NCBI GenBank assembly: GCA_965278965.1
Contig: OZ257127.1
Location: 3,410,001-3,474,000 of the forward strand
Length of the DNA stretch: 64,000 nucleotides
Direction of reading: 5' to 3'
Origin: UBA10649 sp965278965
Lineage (GTDB): Bacteria; Actinomycetota; Actinomycetes; S36-B12
Position 1 is the first letter of the stretch, and each line of letters starts with the position of its first letter. Below, one piece after another: positions 35,981 to 44,056 of this stretch. The notes under the pieces were generated by a model, which saw only the letters and a program-made list of their open reading frames with translations, searched no databases and was not told the origin of the DNA. The translations under genes were made by a program, and so were the position numbers.

Positions 35981-36032
35981 ACCTGCAGCTTGCGGGGCGA
36001 CCGCCGCGGCGCCGGCCCCGCAAGCTGCAGGT
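35981..36032 (+). terminator. 18-bp perfect inverted repeat after ilvE
   Basis: Arms ACCTGCAGCTTGCGGGGC (35981-35998) and its exact complement (36015-36032) with a 16-nt loop. It begins 1 bp after the ilvE stop. No T-run. Probable transcript end, although a processing role is possible. Confidence 0.65.
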
Positions 36033-36072
36033 CTCGATCGTCGCTGGGCCGGGCATATGGCACACTGGCGCC

Positions 36073-36102
36073 GTGCTCAGCACCGTCATCATCATTTCCT
36101 AG
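36073..36102 (+). CDS. cimA leader peptide (MLSTVIIIS)
   Basis: A nine-residue frame, GTG to TAG, with Val-Ile-Ile-Ile (GTC ATC ATC ATT). A possible -10 (CACACT) is 6 bp upstream. Followed by a stem (36102-36127) and an intrinsic terminator before cimA. Ile codons imply control by charged tRNA-Ile. Confidence 0.85.
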   Translation: MLSTVIIIS

Positions 36103-36155
36103 CGCGTCGACACCTTCGTTGACGCGCAGCCCTTCGCACCCGCGAGGGGCTTTTT
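36102..36155 (+). terminator. cimA attenuator: anti-structure and terminator
   Basis: First stem GCGCGTC / GACGCGC (36102-36127) overlaps the leader stop codon. The terminator is GCCCTTCGC / GCGAGGGGC around ACCC (36129-36150) with TTTTT at 36151-36155. cimA starts 38 bp further on. Confidence 0.85.
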
Positions 36156-36193
36156 CGTTGACGGGGACCGCACGCTCGAGCAAAGGACCTCCC

Positions 36194-37768
36194 ATGCCCC
36201 GCCCCGACGCCTTCCACGTGTACGACACCACGCTCCGCGACGGCGCGCAGCGCGAGGGCATCTCATACTCGGTGACCGACAAGCTCGCGGTCGCCCGACT
36301 GCTGGACGAGTACGGCGTCGGGTTCATCGAGGGCGGCTGGCCCGGGGCCATGCCGAAGGACACGGAGTTCTTCGAGCGCGCACGAACCGAGCTGTCCCTC
36401 ACCAATGCCGAGCTGGTCGCGTTCGGCGCGACCCGCAAGGCCGGCGTCGCCGTCCAGGACGACGCCCAGGTCCGAGCGCTCCTGGCATCCCAGGCGCCCG
36501 TGATCACGGTCGTCGCGAAGTCCGACGTCCGGCACGTCGTGGAGGCGCTGCGCACGACCCTGGACGAGAACGTCGCGATGGTGCGCGACACCGTCGGCCA
36601 CCTCGTCGGCGAGGGCCGAAGGGTGTTCGTCGACATGGAGCACTTCTTCGACGGGTACAAGCACGACCGCGACTACGGCGTCCGGCTCCTCGTCGCCGCC
36701 GCCGAAGCCGGCGCGTCGGTCGGGGTCCTGTGCGACACGAACGGGGGGATGCTGCCGCACGGGATCTTCGAGGTCGTCTCCGAGGTGCGCGAGCGGTCCG
36801 GCGTCCGGCTCGGAATCCACTGCCAGGACGACACCGGGTGCGCGGTCGCGAACTCGGTTTCCGCCGTGGAGGCCGGGGTGACCCACGTGCAGTGCACGGC
36901 GAACGGGTACGGCGAGCGGACGGGCAACGCCGACCTGTTCGTCGTCGTGCCGAACGTGCAGCTCAAGCTCGGCATCGACGCCCTGCCCGCGGGCAGGCTG
37001 GCCGAGACCGTGCGGATCTCGCACGCGATCGCCGAGATCGCGAACATCGCTCCGAACACGCACCAGCCGTACGCCGGCTGGGCATCGTTCGCGCACAAGG
37101 CCGGCCTGCACGCGAGCGCGCTGAAGGTCAACGCCGACCTGTACAACCACATCGACCCAGCGGTGGTCGGCAACGAGCAGAACGTGCTCGTCACCGAGAT
37201 GGCCGGCCGTGCCTCGATCGAGCTCAAGGGGGCCGAGCTCGGGCACGACCTGTCGGGCATGCCCGATGTCGTGAGCGCGGTCGTCGAGAAGGTGAAGCGG
37301 CTGGAGTCCGAGGGCTGGACGTTCGAGGCCGCGGACGCGTCCTTCGAGCTGCTGCTCCTGGACGCGCAGGGGCTCTCGGTCGCGTTCGCGGTCGAGTCCT
37401 GGCGGACGATCGTCGAGCAGGACGCGAACGGCCACGTGTCGACCGAAGCGACCGTCAAGGTCCACATCGACGGCGAGCGCATCATCTCGACCGCCGAGGG
37501 CAACGGCCCGGTCAACGCCTTGGACCGCGCGATCCGCCGGGCCATCGTCCAGGCCTACCCGGATCTGGAGGCGCTGCGGCTGGTCGACTACAAGGTCCGG
37601 ATCCTCGACGAGACCTCCGGCACCGGCGCGAAGACGCGGGTGCTCATCGGCACCTCGGACGGGACGGACTCCTGGAGCACGGTCGGCGTGCACGAGAACG
37701 TCATCGCCGCCTCCTGGATGGCGTTGGAGGACGCTGTCGCGTACGGCCTCATCCGCCGCGCCCGTTAG
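36194..37768 (+). CDS. cimA: (R)-citramalate synthase
   Basis: A 524-residue member of the isopropylmalate/citramalate/homocitrate synthase family. VYDTTLRDGAQREGI opens the barrel; the catalytic metal region is GIHCQDDTGCAVANS, followed by GYGERTGNAD. The C-terminal regulatory domain is complete. It makes citramalate from pyruvate and acetyl-CoA, giving 2-oxobutyrate for isoleucine without threonine. The Ile-Ile-Ile leader supports citramalate over homocitrate synthase. AAAGGACC precedes ATG 36194. Confidence 0.9.
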   Translation: MPRPDAFHVYDTTLRDGAQREGISYSVTDKLAVARLLDEYGVGFIEGGWPGAMPKDTEFFERARTELSLTNAELVAFGATRKAGVAVQDDAQVRALLASQAPVITVVAKSDVRHVVEALRTTLDENVAMVRDTVGHLVGEGRRVFVDMEHFFDGYKHDRDYGVRLLVAAAEAGASVGVLCDTNGGMLPHGIFEVVSEVRERSGVRLGIHCQDDTGCAVANSVSAVEAGVTHVQCTANGYGERTGNADLFVVVPNVQLKLGIDALPAGRLAETVRISHAIAEIANIAPNTHQPYAGWASFAHKAGLHASALKVNADLYNHIDPAVVGNEQNVLVTEMAGRASIELKGAELGHDLSGMPDVVSAVVEKVKRLESEGWTFEAADASFELLLLDAQGLSVAFAVESWRTIVEQDANGHVSTEATVKVHIDGERIISTAEGNGPVNALDRAIRRAIVQAYPDLEALRLVDYKVRILDETSGTGAKTRVLIGTSDGTDSWSTVGVHENVIAASWMALEDAVAYGLIRRAR

Positions 37769-37771
37769 GCT
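37766..37771 (+). promoter_or_regulatory. -10 box of a probable leaderless promoter
   Basis: TAGGCT is 6 bp before GTG 37778; its first three bases are the cimA stop codon. Confidence 0.48.
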
Positions 37772-37777
37772 CGACGG

Positions 37778-38542
37778 GTGCGGATCTGCCGGGTCGCCTT
37801 GGGCGAGGAGCTCTACTACGGCGTCCTGGAGGGCGAGGCGGTGGCGCTCCTGAGCAGCCACCCGTTCGGCCCGTTCGAGCCCGACGGACGCGTCGTCCGC
37901 GTCGAGGACGTGCGTCTCGTGGCTCCCGTGCTCCCGAGCAAGGTCGTGGCAGTGGGCCGCAACTACGCCGAGCACGTGCGGGAGATGGGCGGCGACGCCC
38001 CGCCCACGACGCCGATGGTCTTCCTCAAGCCCAGCACGTCCGTCGTCGGGCCGGGCGAGCCGATCGCGCTGCCTTGGCAGTCCGAGCAGGTCGAGCACGA
38101 GGCCGAGCTCGCCGTCGTCATCGGGCGGCTGTGTCGTGACGTGCCGGAGGACCGGGTCGCCGACGTCATCCTCGGCTACACCTGCGCGAACGACGTCACC
38201 GCTCGGGACCTCCAGCGCACCGACGGCCAGTGGGGGCGGGCGAAGGGTTTCGACAGCTTCTGCCCGATCGGGCCGTGGATCGAGACCGCGTTCGACCCCG
38301 ACGACGCCGTGATCGAGTGCCGTGTCAACGGGCAGGTGCGTCAGCACGGCTCGACCGGCGACATGGTCCGCACCGTGCCTGAGCTCGTCGCCTGGATCAG
38401 CTCGGTCATGACCTTGCTGCCCGGCGACGTCATCCTCACGGGGACGCCAGCCGGCGTGTCCGCCCTCTCCGCCGGCGACGAGGTCAGTGTGTCCGTCGCC
38501 GGGATCGGAACCCTTACGAATCCGGTGGTCGACCGTGCCTGA
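37778..38542 (+). CDS. Fumarylacetoacetate hydrolase family protein
   Basis: A 254-residue FAH-fold enzyme. KVVAVGRNYAEHVREMG and the metal-binding VEHEAELAVVIG are the family core; DVTARDLQ and GTPAGV complete it. Relatives are acylpyruvate hydrolases, oxaloacetate decarboxylases or 2-hydroxyhepta-diene isomerases; the exact substrate cannot be read. The gene commonly sits just before gltX in actinobacteria and overlaps it by 8 bp here. Confidence 0.85.
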   Translation: MRICRVALGEELYYGVLEGEAVALLSSHPFGPFEPDGRVVRVEDVRLVAPVLPSKVVAVGRNYAEHVREMGGDAPPTTPMVFLKPSTSVVGPGEPIALPWQSEQVEHEAELAVVIGRLCRDVPEDRVADVILGYTCANDVTARDLQRTDGQWGRAKGFDSFCPIGPWIETAFDPDDAVIECRVNGQVRQHGSTGDMVRTVPELVAWISSVMTLLPGDVILTGTPAGVSALSAGDEVSVSVAGIGTLTNPVVDRA

Positions 38543-40034
38543 GTCCGTGCCGTCCGACACGGCCGTCCGCGTCCGCTTCTGCCCGTCCCCCACGGGGAAC
38601 CCGCATGTGGGCATGGTCCGCACGGCCCTGTTCAACTGGGCCTACGCGCGGCACACCGCCGGCACCTTCGTGTTCCGCATCGAGGACACCGACAGCGCAC
38701 GCGACAGCGAGGAGTCCTACGAGGCGCTGCTCGACGCGCTGCGCTGGCTCGGCCTGGACTGGGACGAGGGCCCGGTCGTCGGCGGTCCGGACGCCCCGTA
38801 CCGGCAGTCCGAGCGAATGGCGGAGGGCATCTACGCGGACGTCGCGGAGCGGCTGCGCGACAGCGGCTACGCCTACGACTGCTACTGCACGCCGGCGGAG
38901 CTGGAGTCCCGGCGCGAGGCGGCGATGGCCGCGGGCCGAGCGCCCGGCTACGACGGCCACTGCCGCGACCTGACGAGCGAGCAGGTCGGCGCGTACGTGG
39001 CCGAGGGCCGCGAGCCCGTCCTTCGCTTCCGGATGCCCGACGCCGACGCGACCTGGGACGACCTGGTCCGCGGCCCGATCACCTTCGCCGCCGACCAGGT
39101 GCCGGACTACGTGCTCGTCCGCGCGAACGGCCAGCCCCTGTACACGCTGGTCAACCCCGTCGACGACGCCCTCATGGGCATCACGCACGTGCTGCGCGGT
39201 GAGGACCTGCTGTCATCGACGCCACGGCAGCTCGCCCTGTACGCCGCGCTTGGGGAGCTCGGGATCGGGCCGGGGACGACCCCCCGCTTCGGCCACCTGC
39301 CTTACGTCATGGGCGAGGGCAACAAGAAGCTGTCCAAGCGCGATCCGGAGTCATCGCTGCAGTGGTACCGCGACGAGGGCTACCTGCCCGAGGCGCTGCT
39401 GAACTACCTGTCGCTGCTCGGGTGGTCGATGGGGGAGGACCGCGAGTTCTACTCGGCTGCCGAGCTGGCCGCGGCATTCACCCTCGACCGGGTCAGCCCG
39501 AACCCGGCGCGGTTCGACCTGAAGAAATGCACGGCCATCAACGGCGACTGGATCCGGGCGATCGACCCGGCGGACCTCACCGAGCGGATCGTGCCGTTCC
39601 TCGTCCGCGCCGGCGTCGTCGGCGAGCCGCTCGACGTCGACCAGCGCCGCGTCCTCGACGCGGCGATCCCGCTGGTGCGTGAGCGTTTGGACACCCTCGC
39701 CGGCGCGGTGCCGATGCTCGACTTCCTCCTGCTTCCGCCGGAACGGTTCTCGCTCGACGAGGCGGCGGCAGCCGCGGTCCTCACCCCGGAGGCGACACCG
39801 ACGGTGCAGGCGGCGCTGGACGCGCTTGCGAGTTTGCCGGAATGGTCCTCGGCGGCGATCGAGGAGGCGTTGCGCGCCGCGCTCGTCGACGGGCTCGGGA
39901 TCAAGCCGAAGCTCGCGTTCGGTCCGGTCCGGGTCGCCGTGACCGGGCGGCGCATCTCGCCTCCGCTGTTCGAGTCGATGGAGATCCTCGGCCGCGAGAC
40001 CTCGCTCGCGCGGCTCCAGGCCGCCCTGCCGTAG
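38535..40034 (+). CDS. gltX: Glutamyl-tRNA synthetase
   Basis: A 499-residue class I synthetase. The HIGH motif is PSPTGNPHVGM and the KMSKS motif is KKLSKRD. GTG 38535 gives the usual start just before VRVRFCPSPTG. With gatCAB present and no glnS in view, it probably also charges tRNA-Gln with Glu (non-discriminating). tRNA-Gln and tRNA-Glu lie about 90-230 bp downstream. Confidence 0.95.
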   Translation: MPESVPSDTAVRVRFCPSPTGNPHVGMVRTALFNWAYARHTAGTFVFRIEDTDSARDSEESYEALLDALRWLGLDWDEGPVVGGPDAPYRQSERMAEGIYADVAERLRDSGYAYDCYCTPAELESRREAAMAAGRAPGYDGHCRDLTSEQVGAYVAEGREPVLRFRMPDADATWDDLVRGPITFAADQVPDYVLVRANGQPLYTLVNPVDDALMGITHVLRGEDLLSSTPRQLALYAALGELGIGPGTTPRFGHLPYVMGEGNKKLSKRDPESSLQWYRDEGYLPEALLNYLSLLGWSMGEDREFYSAAELAAAFTLDRVSPNPARFDLKKCTAINGDWIRAIDPADLTERIVPFLVRAGVVGEPLDVDQRRVLDAAIPLVRERLDTLAGAVPMLDFLLLPPERFSLDEAAAAAVLTPEATPTVQAALDALASLPEWSSAAIEEALRAALVDGLGIKPKLAFGPVRVAVTGRRISPPLFESMEILGRETSLARLQAALP

Positions 40035-40126
40035 CTCGGAGGAAAGGCTGCGCGGTGGTGCCCCGGGTCAGCGACCGCGCGTCGCTATGGCATACTTGCC
40101 CGGCACGCCGAGCGATCGGTACGCCT

Positions 40127-40198
40127 TGGGGTATGGGGTAATTGGCAGCCCAACTGATTCTGGTTCAGTTAGTCTAGGTTCGAGTCCTGGTACCCCAG
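40127..40198 (+). tRNA. tRNA-Gln (anticodon CTG)
   Basis: 72 nt. Acceptor TGGGGTA / TACCCCA, discriminator G at 40198. Anticodon stem ACTGA / TCAGT with loop TTCTGGT, anticodon at 40160-40162. T-loop TTCGAGT. CCA is not encoded. It reads CAG. Confidence 0.95.
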
Positions 40199-40266
40199 CG
40201 CAGTACAGAAAGACCAGTGGTACCAGGACGTTGCTTTGTCGCAACTCCTCACGGCACGACCAGCAC

Positions 40267-40339
40267 GGCCCCGTTGTGTAGTGGCCTAGCACGCCGCCCT
40301 CTCAAGGCGGTAGCGCGGGTTCGAATCCCGTCGGGGCTA
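40267..40339 (+). tRNA. tRNA-Glu (anticodon CTC)
   Basis: 73 nt. Acceptor GGCCCCG / CGGGGCT with a G1-U72 wobble and discriminator A. Anticodon stem CCGCC / GGCGG, loop CTCTCAA, anticodon CTC. T-loop TTCGAAT. CCA not encoded. It reads GAG. Confidence 0.93.
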
Positions 40340-40344
40340 CGCGA

Positions 40345-40377
40345 GAAGGGGTCCAGGTCATCGACCTGGGCCCCTTC
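40345..40377 (+). terminator. tRNA-Glu terminator hairpin
   Basis: Arms GAAGGGGTCCAGGTC and GACCTGGGCCCCTTC pair over 15 bp with one wobble and a 3-nt loop, 5 nt after the tRNA. No real T-run. Confidence 0.75.
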
Positions 40378-40380
40378 GTC

Positions 40381-41862
40381 ATGTCCTCCCCGGACCGTGC
40401 CGCCGGGCGGCGCCGGGCCAGTGACATGCTCCACCACGTGGAGACGCACGAGGTCCGCTATCGCACGGCGCCTGGGCGCTGGGTGCTCCTCGCGACGATC
40501 CTGGGCTCCGGCCTCGCCGGCGTCGACGCGACGGTTGTCAGCGTGGCCCTCCCCGCCATCGGGACGTCGCTGAACGTCGAGTTCGACGCCCTTCAGTGGA
40601 CGATCACGGCGTACACGCTCACGCTCGCGTCGTTCATCCTGATCGGCGGCTCTCTCGGCGATCTGTTCGGCCGACGGCGGGTGTTCGTGATCGGCGTTGT
40701 CTGGTTCGCGATCGCGTCGATCGCCTGCGGCGTCGCACCTACCGCGGGCTGGCTGGTCGCGGCCCGTGCGCTGCAGGGAGTGGGGGCGGCGCTCCTCACG
40801 CCGGGGAGCCTGGCGATCATCCAGGCCACGTTCGCGCCCGAGGACCGCTCGCGGGCGATCGGAGCGTGGTCTGGCTTCGGTGCGATCGCGACGGCCATCG
40901 GCCCGCTCGTCGGGGGCTGGCTGATCCTGGCCGCTTCGTGGCGCTGGGTCTTCATCATCAACATCCCGCTGTCCATCCTGGTGGTCCTGGTCGCCATCCG
41001 GCACATCCCCGAGACCCGGAACCCGACGGCGGCCAAGCAGATCGACGTGTGGGGCGCGATCCTCGCGCTCGTCGGCCTGGCTGGCGTGACGTTCGCGATC
41101 ATCGCGGTCCCCGACGCGGGCGTTGGGTCTGCTCAGGTGGTGCTCCCGGGTGTGCTGGGTCTCCTGGCCCTCGCTGGCTTCGTGGTCGCCGAAGCGCGAG
41201 TCCGCCACCCGATGCTGCCGCTGTCGATGTTCGCCTCACGCCAGTTCAGCGCCGCCAACGTCTTCACGTTCGTCGTCTACGCCGCGCTGAGCGGGGTGTT
41301 CCTCCTCGTGGTCCTGCAGCTGCAGATCGTCTCCGGCTTCACGCCGCTCGCGGCGGGCATGGCCCTTCTGCCGGTCACGGTGGCGATGCTGCTGTTGTCC
41401 GCGACGGCCGGTGGGCTCGCGCAGCGGATCGGTCCGCGGATCCCGATGGCGGTGGGTTCGGCGACGTGCGTCGTCGCGACCCTCCTCATGCGCTCGATCG
41501 GCCCCGACGCCCGTTACCTGACGGACGTCCTTCCGTCGGTGACGCTGTTCGGCCTCGGTCTGGCGTGTCTGGTCGCGCCGCTGACGGCGACGGTGCTCGC
41601 GGCCGTCGACGTCGGACTCGCCGGGATCGCGTCGGGGGTCAACAACGCCGTGGCGCGTGCAGCGGCACTGATCGCGGTCGCGGCGCTCCCGGTTCTCGGC
41701 GGCATCACGGGCGCCGCGTACCACGACGCCGTTGCGTTCGACGCCGGCTACGAGACGGCGATGCTGTACGCCGCGGCCCTGCTGGCCGTCGGCGCGGTCG
41801 TCGCCGTGGTGTCGATCCGGCGGATCACGGCCGTACCGGGATCCTCCGCCGAAGCGCTCTAG
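40381..41862 (+). CDS. MFS drug transporter (EmrB/QacA, DHA2 type)
   Basis: A 493-residue, fourteen-helix efflux pump. LAGVDATVVSVALPAIG is the DHA2 motif in helix 1, GGSLGDLFGRRRVF is motif A and GAWSGFGAIATAIGPLVGGWL is motif C of antiporters. ATG 40381 abuts the tRNA terminator; ATG 40426 is an equally good start. It converges on ndgR with little space. Substrate unknown. Confidence 0.82.
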   Translation: MSSPDRAAGRRRASDMLHHVETHEVRYRTAPGRWVLLATILGSGLAGVDATVVSVALPAIGTSLNVEFDALQWTITAYTLTLASFILIGGSLGDLFGRRRVFVIGVVWFAIASIACGVAPTAGWLVAARALQGVGAALLTPGSLAIIQATFAPEDRSRAIGAWSGFGAIATAIGPLVGGWLILAASWRWVFIINIPLSILVVLVAIRHIPETRNPTAAKQIDVWGAILALVGLAGVTFAIIAVPDAGVGSAQVVLPGVLGLLALAGFVVAEARVRHPMLPLSMFASRQFSAANVFTFVVYAALSGVFLLVVLQLQIVSGFTPLAAGMALLPVTVAMLLLSATAGGLAQRIGPRIPMAVGSATCVVATLLMRSIGPDARYLTDVLPSVTLFGLGLACLVAPLTATVLAAVDVGLAGIASGVNNAVARAAALIAVAALPVLGGITGAAYHDAVAFDAGYETAMLYAAALLAVGAVVAVVSIRRITAVPGSSAEAL

Positions 41863-42560
41863 GCGGGCTCGCCGAGCTCGGACAGGGACCGTGCGGCCTC
41901 CAGCAGGGCTCGGCGAACTCCCGGCGTGACCCGACCCAGACGCTCGACCGGGCCGGACACGCTCACCGCGGCGACGAGCTGCTCGCCCTCCCACGCGGGG
42001 ACGCTGACGGAGGCGACGCCGGGCTCACGTTGCCCAACGCTGTGCGCCCAACCACGGGTCCGGACAAGGTCGAGGTCCTTGGCCGTGAAGGCCGCGCCGC
42101 GCAGCACAGCGGCCCGCTCGCGTGGCTCCAGCCAGGCCGTGAGGACCTGCGCGGCCGAACCCGCACGTAGCGTGAGCAGCGAGCCCACCGGCACGGTGTC
42201 GCGAAGGCCCGCCGCCGGCTCCGCGGCCGCGATGCACAGCCGTTGGTCGCCGACCCGGCGGTACACCTGCGCGCTGACGCCTGTCGCGTCCCGCAAGCTC
42301 ACGACGGCGGCAGCGGCTCGGGTCTGCAGGGCGTCGGCGCCGGCGGCCCACGCGGCGATCCGCGGACCGAGCACGAACCGGCCGGCAGCGTCCCGGTCGA
42401 CGAGCCCGTGCGCCTCCAGGGCCTGGGCGAGGCGGTGCGCCGTCGGGCGGGTGATCCCGGTGCGGTCGACGAGGTCCGCGAGCGTCGCCGGTGAGGCCAC
42501 CACCGCCTCGAGTATCGAGACGGACTTGTCAATAACGCCGACTCCGCTATCCTTGTCCAC
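41859..42560 (-). CDS. ndgR: IclR-family regulator of leucine genes (NdgR/LtbR type)
   Basis: A 233-residue IclR-family protein. The winged helix holds ATLADLVDRTGITRPTAHRLAQALE. The ligand domain includes RDTVPVGSLLTLRAGSAAQVL and GWAHSVGQREPGVASVS. GTG 42560 aligns exactly with the Streptomyces NdgR start (x-D-x-x-SGVGV-x-DK) and is 6 bp after a -10 box, so is probably leaderless. Homologues control leuCD and other amino-acid genes. It is divergent from leuC. Confidence 0.88.
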   Translation of the reverse strand: MDKDSGVGVIDKSVSILEAVVASPATLADLVDRTGITRPTAHRLAQALEAHGLVDRDAAGRFVLGPRIAAWAAGADALQTRAAAAVVSLRDATGVSAQVYRRVGDQRLCIAAAEPAAGLRDTVPVGSLLTLRAGSAAQVLTAWLEPRERAAVLRGAAFTAKDLDLVRTRGWAHSVGQREPGVASVSVPAWEGEQLVAAVSVSGPVERLGRVTPGVRRALLEAARSLSELGEPA

Positions 42561-42596
42561 GTACTGATACTGGTGTCTCAAATAATGAGATGTCAA
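42526..42596. promoter_or_regulatory. Divergent ndgR/leuC control region with palindromic operator
   Basis: ndgR promoter, read on minus: TTGACA (42591-42596), 18-bp spacer, CAGTAT (42567-42572), 6 bp to GTG. Its spacer holds the palindrome TCTCA-AATAA-TGAGA (42576-42590). For leuC, TTGTCA (42526-42531), 16 bp, TATCCT (42548-42553) is a good promoter inside the start of ndgR; the palindrome then lies just downstream of its start point. Confidence 0.75.
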
Positions 42597-42635
42597 GGGA
42601 GTATGCCAACCGGGACGTCGAGGTCAGGAGTGACG

Positions 42636-44045
42636 ATGGGCAGGACGCTGGCGCAGAAGGTGTGGGAGGACCACGTCGTCCGACGGGCCGAGGGCGAGCC
42701 TGACCTGCTCTACATCGACCTCCACCTCGTCCACGAGGTCACGAGCCCGCAGGCCTTCGACGGCCTGCGCGCGACCGGGCGCCCCGTCCGCCGCCCGGAC
42801 CTCACTCTGGCGACCGAGGACCACAACACCCCCACGATCGACATCGACAAGCCGATCGCCGACCCGGTATCCCGCGCCCAGATCGAGGCCCTGCGCCGCA
42901 ACTGCGCGGAGTTCGGCGTGCCCGTGTACTCGCTCGGCAACGTCGAGCAGGGCATCGTCCACGTCGTCGGGCCGCAGCTGGGCCTGACCCAGCCCGGGAT
43001 GACGGTCGTCTGCGGCGACTCACACACCTCCACGCACGGCGCGTTCGGCGCGCTCGCGTTCGGCATCGGCACGAGTGAGGTCGAGCACGTTCTCGCGACG
43101 CAGACGCTTCCGCTCAAGCCGTTCAAAACTATGGCTGTCACGGTCGACGGCGAGCTGCCGGACGGCGTCACCGCGAAGGACGTCATCTTGGCCGTCATCG
43201 CCCGGATCGGGACGGGCGGCGGGCAGGGCTACGTCCTGGAGTACCGCGGCGCGGCGATCCGTGCGCTCTCGATGGAGGGCCGCATGACCATCTGCAACAT
43301 GTCGATCGAGGCCGGCGCCCGCGCCGGGATGATCGCGCCGGACGAGACGACGTTCGACTACCTCGCCGGTCGCGACCACGCGCCGGCCGGTGACGAGTGG
43401 GACGCGGCCGTCGAGTACTGGACGAGTCTGCGCACCGACGACGACGCCGAGTTCGACGCGGAGGTCGTCATCGACGCCGCCTCGCTGAGCCCGTATGTCA
43501 CCTGGGGCACCAACCCCGGCCAGGGACTTCCACTGTCGGCTGCGGTCCCATCGCCCGACGACGCGCGCGACGAGACGGACCGGGTCGCGATCGAGCGGGC
43601 GCTGGAGTACATGGACCTGACCCCGGGCACGCCGCTGCGGGAGGTTCCCGTGGACACCGTGTTCATCGGCTCGTGCACCAACGGGCGGATCGAGGACCTG
43701 CGGGCCGCGGCCCAGGTCCTTCGCGGGCGCCGCGTTGCCGACTCCGTCCGGATGCTCGTCGTGCCCGGGTCCGTTCGGGTCAAGCACCAGGCCGAGGACG
43801 AGGGGCTCGACGAGGTGTTTGTGGCAGCAGGCGCGGAGTGGCGCGAGGCGGGCTGCTCGATGTGCCTGGCCATGAACCCGGACAAGCTCGCACCCGGGGA
43901 GCGAAGCGCCTCGACCTCCAACCGCAACTTCGAAGGTCGGCAAGGCCCTGGTGGCCGTACGCATCTGGTCTCGCCGGCCGTGGCCGCCGCGACCGCCGTG
44001 GCCGGCACGTTGTCATCGCCCGCCGATCTCGCCCCCCTGGCCTGA
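42636..44045 (+). CDS. leuC: 3-isopropylmalate dehydratase large subunit
   Basis: The 469-residue aconitase-like subunit. The [4Fe-4S] cysteines are in GSCTNGR and AGCSMCL-x-MNPD. VCGDSHTSTHGAFGAL is the substrate motif. ATG 42636 has AGGAG 5 bp upstream and matches other LeuC starts (MGRTLAQKVW). It partners LeuD, 11 bp downstream, and may also handle citramalate in the CimA pathway. Confidence 0.95.
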   Translation: MGRTLAQKVWEDHVVRRAEGEPDLLYIDLHLVHEVTSPQAFDGLRATGRPVRRPDLTLATEDHNTPTIDIDKPIADPVSRAQIEALRRNCAEFGVPVYSLGNVEQGIVHVVGPQLGLTQPGMTVVCGDSHTSTHGAFGALAFGIGTSEVEHVLATQTLPLKPFKTMAVTVDGELPDGVTAKDVILAVIARIGTGGGQGYVLEYRGAAIRALSMEGRMTICNMSIEAGARAGMIAPDETTFDYLAGRDHAPAGDEWDAAVEYWTSLRTDDDAEFDAEVVIDAASLSPYVTWGTNPGQGLPLSAAVPSPDDARDETDRVAIERALEYMDLTPGTPLREVPVDTVFIGSCTNGRIEDLRAAAQVLRGRRVADSVRMLVVPGSVRVKHQAEDEGLDEVFVAAGAEWREAGCSMCLAMNPDKLAPGERSASTSNRNFEGRQGPGGRTHLVSPAVAAATAVAGTLSSPADLAPLA

Positions 44046-44056
44046 GGAGAACTGAC

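Noticed and set aside
40080..40126. Strong promoter for tRNA-Gln
   Set aside because: CATACT at 40091-40096 could be a -10 but no -35 fits at proper spacing, so I did not list it.
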